Origin: Pseudomonas chlororaphis
GTDB lineage: Bacteria > Pseudomonadota > Gammaproteobacteria > Pseudomonadales > Pseudomonadaceae
Reading direction: 5' to 3'
Assembly (NCBI RefSeq): GCF_000783395.1
Contig: NZ_JSFK01000026.1
Span: forward strand, 93,992 to 157,991
Length of the DNA: 64,000 bases
The notes beneath the pieces were generated by a model. It worked only from the letters and a program-made list of their open reading frames with translations. It had not been told where the DNA came from and made no database searches. This document shows positions 60,696-64,000 of this stretch, piece after piece. How positions within the stretch are numbered: the stretch's first letter is position 1; every line of letters begins with the position of its first letter. Position numbers and translations under genes: made by a program.

Positions 60696-63600
60696 ATGGC
60701 TTTTACCGATCCGTTCATCCGCCGCCCGGTGCTCGCCACTGTGGTCAGCCTGTTGATTGTATTGCTCGGCTTTCAGGCCTGGAGCAAGTTGCCGCTGCGC
60801 CAATACCCGCAAATGGAAAACGCCCTGATCACGGTGACCACCGCGTACCCCGGGGCCAACGCCGAAACCATTCAGGGTTACATAACCCAACCGATGCAGC
60901 AGAGCCTCGCTAGTGCCGAGGGCATCGACTACATGACCTCGGTCAGCCGGCAGAACTTCTCGGTGATCTCGATCTACGCACGCATTGGCTCCAACACCGA
61001 CCGTTTGTTCACCGAACTGCTGGCCAAGGCCAACGAGGTGAAAAACAAGTTGCCGCAGGACGCCGAAGACCCGGTGCTGAGCAAGGAATCCGCCGACGCT
61101 TCGGCGCTGATGTACATCAGCTTCTTCAGCAAGGACTTGAGCAACCCGCAGATCACCGACTACCTGTCACGGGTGATCCAGCCAAAACTGGCAACCCTGC
61201 CGGGTATGGCCGAAGCGGAGATTCTCGGCAATCAGGTGTTCGCCATGCGCCTGTGGCTCGACCCTGTAAAACTCGCCGGTTTCGGCCTCAGCGCCGCCGA
61301 CGTGACCAACGCCGTGCGCCAGTACAACTTCCTCTCCGCCGCCGGCGAAGTGAAAGGCGAGTACGTGGTCACCAGCATCAACGCCAACACCGAACTGAAA
61401 TCCGCTGAGGCTTTCGCGGCGATTCCGCTCAAGGTCAGTGGCGACAGTCGCGTGCTGCTCAGTGATGTCGCGCGGGTTGAAATGGGTGCGGAAAACTACG
61501 ATTCGATCAGCTCGTTTGGCGGCACGCCGTCGGTGTACATCGGCATCAAGGCCACCCCCGGCGCCAACCCGCTGGACGTGATCAAGGAAGTGCGCAAGCT
61601 GATGCCCGAGCTGGAAGCGCAACTGCCGCCGAACCTGAAAAGCGAGATCGCTTACGACGCCACATTGTTCATTCAGGCTTCGATCGATGAAGTGGTGAAA
61701 ACCCTGTTCGAAGCGGTGCTGATCGTCATCGTCGTGGTGTTCCTGTTCCTCGGCGCGCTACGTTCGGTGGTGATCCCGGTGGTGACCATTCCGCTGTCGA
61801 TGATCGGCGTGATGTTCTTCATGCAGATGATGGGCTACTCGATGAATCTGCTGACGCTGCTGGCGATGGTGCTGGCCATCGGTCTGGTGGTGGACGATGC
61901 GATTGTCGTGGTGGAGAACATCCACCGACACATCGAGGAAGGCAAGACGCCGTTTGATGCGGCGCTGGAAGGCGCAAGGGAAATCGCCATGCCGGTGGTC
62001 TCGATGACCATCACCCTGGCGGCGGTGTATGCGCCGATCGGTTTCCTCACCGGGCTGACCGGGGCGTTGTTCAAAGAGTTTGCGCTGACCCTCGCTGGCG
62101 CCGTGGTGATTTCCGGAGTCGTCGCCCTGACTTTGTCGCCGATGATGTGCGCGTTTTTGCTGCGTCACGAGGAAAACCCCAGTGGTCTGGCGCACCGCCT
62201 CGATCGTATCTTCGACGGCCTCAAGCGCCGCTATCAGAGCATGCTGCACGGCACGCTGAACACGCAGCCGGTGGTGCTGGTATTCGCGGTGATCGTGTTG
62301 TGCCTGATCCCGGTGTTCCTCAAGTTCACCAAATCGGAACTGGCCCCGGACGAAGATCAAGGCATCATTTTCATGATGGCCACTGCGCCGCAGCCGACCA
62401 ACCTTGATTACCTGAGCACCTACACCGACGAATTCATCAAGATCTTCAAAGAGTTTCCGGAGTACTACTCCTCGTTCCAGATCAACGGCTACAACGGTGT
62501 GCAGGCAGGCATCGGTGGTTTCCTGCTCAAGCCGTGGAACGAGCGCAGCCGCACGCAAATGCAGATCCTCCCGGAGGTGCAGGGCAAACTCGAAGGCATC
62601 CCGGGCTTGCAGATCTTCGGTTTCAACCTGCCCTCCCTGCCCGGCACCGGCGAAGGCTTGCCGTTCGAGTTTGTAGTCAACACCGCCAACGACTACGAAC
62701 TACTGTTGCAAGTCGCCGACCGGATCAAGAAACGCGCCATGGAATCGGGCAAGTTCGCCTTCGTCGACCTCGATCTGGCGTTCGACAAACCTGAAGTGGT
62801 GGTCGACATTGACCGCGCCAAAGCCGCACAGATGGGCGTGTCGATGCTCGATCTGGGCAGCACGCTGGCAACGCTGCTGGGCGAGGCGGAAATCAACCGC
62901 TTCACCATCGAAGGTCGCAGTTACAAGGTCATCGCCCAGGTCGAGCGGCCGTACCGCGACAACCCTGACTGGCTGAACAATTACTACGTGAAGAACACCC
63001 AGGGTGAGCTGCTGCCACTGTCGACGCTGATCAAGGTCAGCGACCGTGCACGACCGCGCCAACTCAATCAGTTCCAGCAACTCAACGCGGCGAAGATCTC
63101 CGGTTTCCCGCTGGTGAGCATGGGTGAAGCCATCGATACCGTGTTGCAGATTGCCCGCGAAGAAGCGCCCGCCGGGTTCGCCTTTGACTATGGCGGTGCG
63201 TCACGCCAGTTCGTCCAGGAGGGCAGCGCGTTGTGGGTGACGTTTGCCCTGGCCCTGGCGATTATCTTTCTGGTGCTGGCGGCGCAATTCGAAAGCTTCC
63301 GCGATCCGCTGGTGATTCTGGTGACGGTACCGCTGTCGATCTGCGGGGCGCTGATTCCGCTGTTCCTCGGCTGGTCGAGCATGAACATCTACACCCAGGT
63401 CGGGCTGGTGACGCTGATCGGGCTGATCAGCAAGCATGGCATCCTGATCGTTGAGTTCGCCAACCAGTTACGCAAGGACAAAGGCCTGACGGCGCGCGAA
63501 GCCGTTGAGGAAGCGGCGGCGATTCGCTTGCGGCCGGTGTTAATGACCACGGCTGCGATGGTGTTTGGCATGGTGCCGCTGATTCTCGCCACGGGCGCCG

Positions 63601-63722
63601 GTGCGGTGAGCCGTTTTGATATCGGCATGGTGATTGCCACGGGGATGTCGATTGGTACGTTGTTTACGCTGTTTGTCCTGCCGTGCGTTTACACCTTGCT
63701 GGCGAAACCCGATAAGCCTTGA
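60696..63722 (+). CDS. mexW: RND multidrug efflux pump, MexW-like
   Basis: The 1008-residue inner-membrane pump has twelve predicted helices with two large periplasmic loops. The first helix begins FIRRPVLATVVSLLIVLLG, and helix 4 carries the proton-relay acidic pair in LAIGLVVDDAIVVVENIHRH. GIGG-type porter segments and the C-terminal helix KHGILIVEFANQLR are typical. It lies downstream of the adaptor gene in an operon. No outer-membrane channel gene follows, so OprM or another is used. A REP hairpin follows at 63727. Confidence 0.95.
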   Translation: MAFTDPFIRRPVLATVVSLLIVLLGFQAWSKLPLRQYPQMENALITVTTAYPGANAETIQGYITQPMQQSLASAEGIDYMTSVSRQNFSVISIYARIGSNTDRLFTELLAKANEVKNKLPQDAEDPVLSKESADASALMYISFFSKDLSNPQITDYLSRVIQPKLATLPGMAEAEILGNQVFAMRLWLDPVKLAGFGLSAADVTNAVRQYNFLSAAGEVKGEYVVTSINANTELKSAEAFAAIPLKVSGDSRVLLSDVARVEMGAENYDSISSFGGTPSVYIGIKATPGANPLDVIKEVRKLMPELEAQLPPNLKSEIAYDATLFIQASIDEVVKTLFEAVLIVIVVVFLFLGALRSVVIPVVTIPLSMIGVMFFMQMMGYSMNLLTLLAMVLAIGLVVDDAIVVVENIHRHIEEGKTPFDAALEGAREIAMPVVSMTITLAAVYAPIGFLTGLTGALFKEFALTLAGAVVISGVVALTLSPMMCAFLLRHEENPSGLAHRLDRIFDGLKRRYQSMLHGTLNTQPVVLVFAVIVLCLIPVFLKFTKSELAPDEDQGIIFMMATAPQPTNLDYLSTYTDEFIKIFKEFPEYYSSFQINGYNGVQAGIGGFLLKPWNERSRTQMQILPEVQGKLEGIPGLQIFGFNLPSLPGTGEGLPFEFVVNTANDYELLLQVADRIKKRAMESGKFAFVDLDLAFDKPEVVVDIDRAKAAQMGVSMLDLGSTLATLLGEAEINRFTIEGRSYKVIAQVERPYRDNPDWLNNYYVKNTQGELLPLSTLIKVSDRARPRQLNQFQQLNAAKISGFPLVSMGEAIDTVLQIAREEAPAGFAFDYGGASRQFVQEGSALWVTFALALAIIFLVLAAQFESFRDPLVILVTVPLSICGALIPLFLGWSSMNIYTQVGLVTLIGLISKHGILIVEFANQLRKDKGLTAREAVEEAAAIRLRPVLMTTAAMVFGMVPLILATGAGAVSRFDIGMVIATGMSIGTLFTLFVLPCVYTLLAKPDKP

Positions 63723-63726
63723 AAGC

Positions 63727-63794
63727 AAAAGATCGCAGCCTTCGGCAGCTCCTACACCGATCCATGTAGGAGCTGCCGAAGGCTGCGATCTTTT
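63727..63794. repeat. Hairpin repeat (GATCGCAGCC family)
   Basis: AAAAGATCGCAGCCTTCGGC and inverted GCCGAAGGCTGCGATCTTTT, closely similar to the one at 59364. It may terminate the mexVW operon. Confidence 0.8.
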
Positions 63795-63808
63795 GATCTT
63801 GCTTGCAT

Positions 63809-63839
63809 AAAAAAAGGCCTCGCAACTGCGAGGCCTTTT
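63809..63839. terminator. Bidirectional intrinsic terminator
   Basis: AAAAAGGCCTCGCA and TGCGAGGCCTTTT form an A/T-flanked stem usable from both strands. It closes mexW and, if real, the minus-strand gene at the right edge. Confidence 0.85.
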
Positions 63840-63857
63840 ATGTGGGCTTCAATCGTT

Positions 63858-64000
63858 TCAACTTTGCGGCCTCATCCCTTGAGAAAGTCCGAACATGAAC
63901 AACAACAGATCATGATCGGGTTGAGTCGCCACGGAGGCTTTCGCCACCCGTGGGACTGCGCAGTGGGCGTCGTCTACGGACGCGCCAACCACCTGCATGC
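63858..64000 (-). CDS. 3' end of an unidentified gene running off the right edge
   Basis: The minus strand stays open for 47 codons from the edge to a TGA at 63858 and ends with the peptide FMFGLSQGMRPQS. The terminator at 63809 follows in the right place. No family can be named from so short a piece; the open frame may also be chance in GC-rich DNA. Confidence 0.35.
   Translation of the reverse strand, partial: MQVVGASVDDAHCAVPRVAKASVATQPDHDLLLFMFGLSQGMRPQS

Noticed and set aside
31184..63794. CRISPR array or phage attachment repeats
   Set aside because: The recurrent palindromes are REP/REPIN units spread singly between genes; none are regularly spaced and no cas, integrase or tRNA gene is visible.

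Overview
The window is a stretch of chromosome from a fluorescent Pseudomonas, most likely the P. fluorescens group. Three things point there: the gene families, the dense intergenic REP/REPIN-type palindromes of the kind that begin GTGGGAGCGAGCCTGCTCGC, and two blocks whose gene order I recall from P. aeruginosa PAO1. One block is pyruvate kinase, enoyl-CoA hydratase, ferredoxin-type reductase, diguanylate cyclase, class I fumarase. The other is ArgP-type regulator, ACT protein, LysE-type exporter, Fe superoxide dismutase, BifA, imelysin operon, MexVW-type RND pump. This synteny is from memory and was not searched.

Layout. (1) Bases 1-3530 hold a minus-strand accessory cluster: the first codons of a gene running off the left edge, a 909-residue protein of about ten Ig-like repeats, and a 156-residue unknown protein. 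(2) 3792-6388 carries a PilZ protein, a small lipoprotein and pyruvate kinase. (3) 6550-9352 holds a tandem pair of equally long delta-60-repeat proteins. (4) 9491-14523 holds enoyl-CoA hydratase, a ferredoxin reductase, a SadC-like diguanylate cyclase and class I fumarase. (5) 14726-24681 is a Tc-toxin locus with one TcB gene and two TccC/Rhs genes whose C-terminal effector regions differ and are unrecognised; no TcA gene is in the window. (6) 24784-29578 is a DctB/DctD (MifS/MifR-like) two-component system beside a KgtP-like dicarboxylate carrier with a good sigma-54 promoter. (7) 29726-48487 is a mixed metabolic region: a membrane protein, a secreted octapeptide-repeat protein, flavin reductase, a monooxygenase/AraC pair, an AruI-like decarboxylase plus aldehyde dehydrogenase with a LysR regulator, an MBL-fold protein with a LysR regulator, PobR/PobA, a DHA2 exporter, a double-Cache protein and an epimerase. 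(8) 48583-63722 is the second conserved block.

The most striking signal is a set of five 20-bp palindromes at 140-159, 3508-3527, 6471-6490, 7936-7955 and 14639-14658. All have the CT-N12-AG form of a lux box and the best is perfect. At four of the five, an AT-rich -10-like octamer follows at exactly the same spacing, and that spacing matches class II LuxR-type activation. The sites precede the Ig-repeat operon, the left-edge gene, both delta-60 genes and the Tc toxin locus, and no conserved housekeeping gene that I found. I infer a LuxR-type regulon of secreted or host-directed proteins spread over three separate loci. No luxR or luxI gene lies in the window.

The conserved blocks link to c-di-GMP (SadC-like synthase, BifA phosphodiesterase, PilZ receptor), central carbon metabolism, oxidative stress and iron (Fe-SOD; an imelysin operon behind a Fur-like box) and drug export. 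Intergenic DNA holds at least four copies of a 160-270 bp terminal-inverted-repeat element and more than ten REP-type palindromes. I saw no tRNA, rRNA, CRISPR array or transposase gene.
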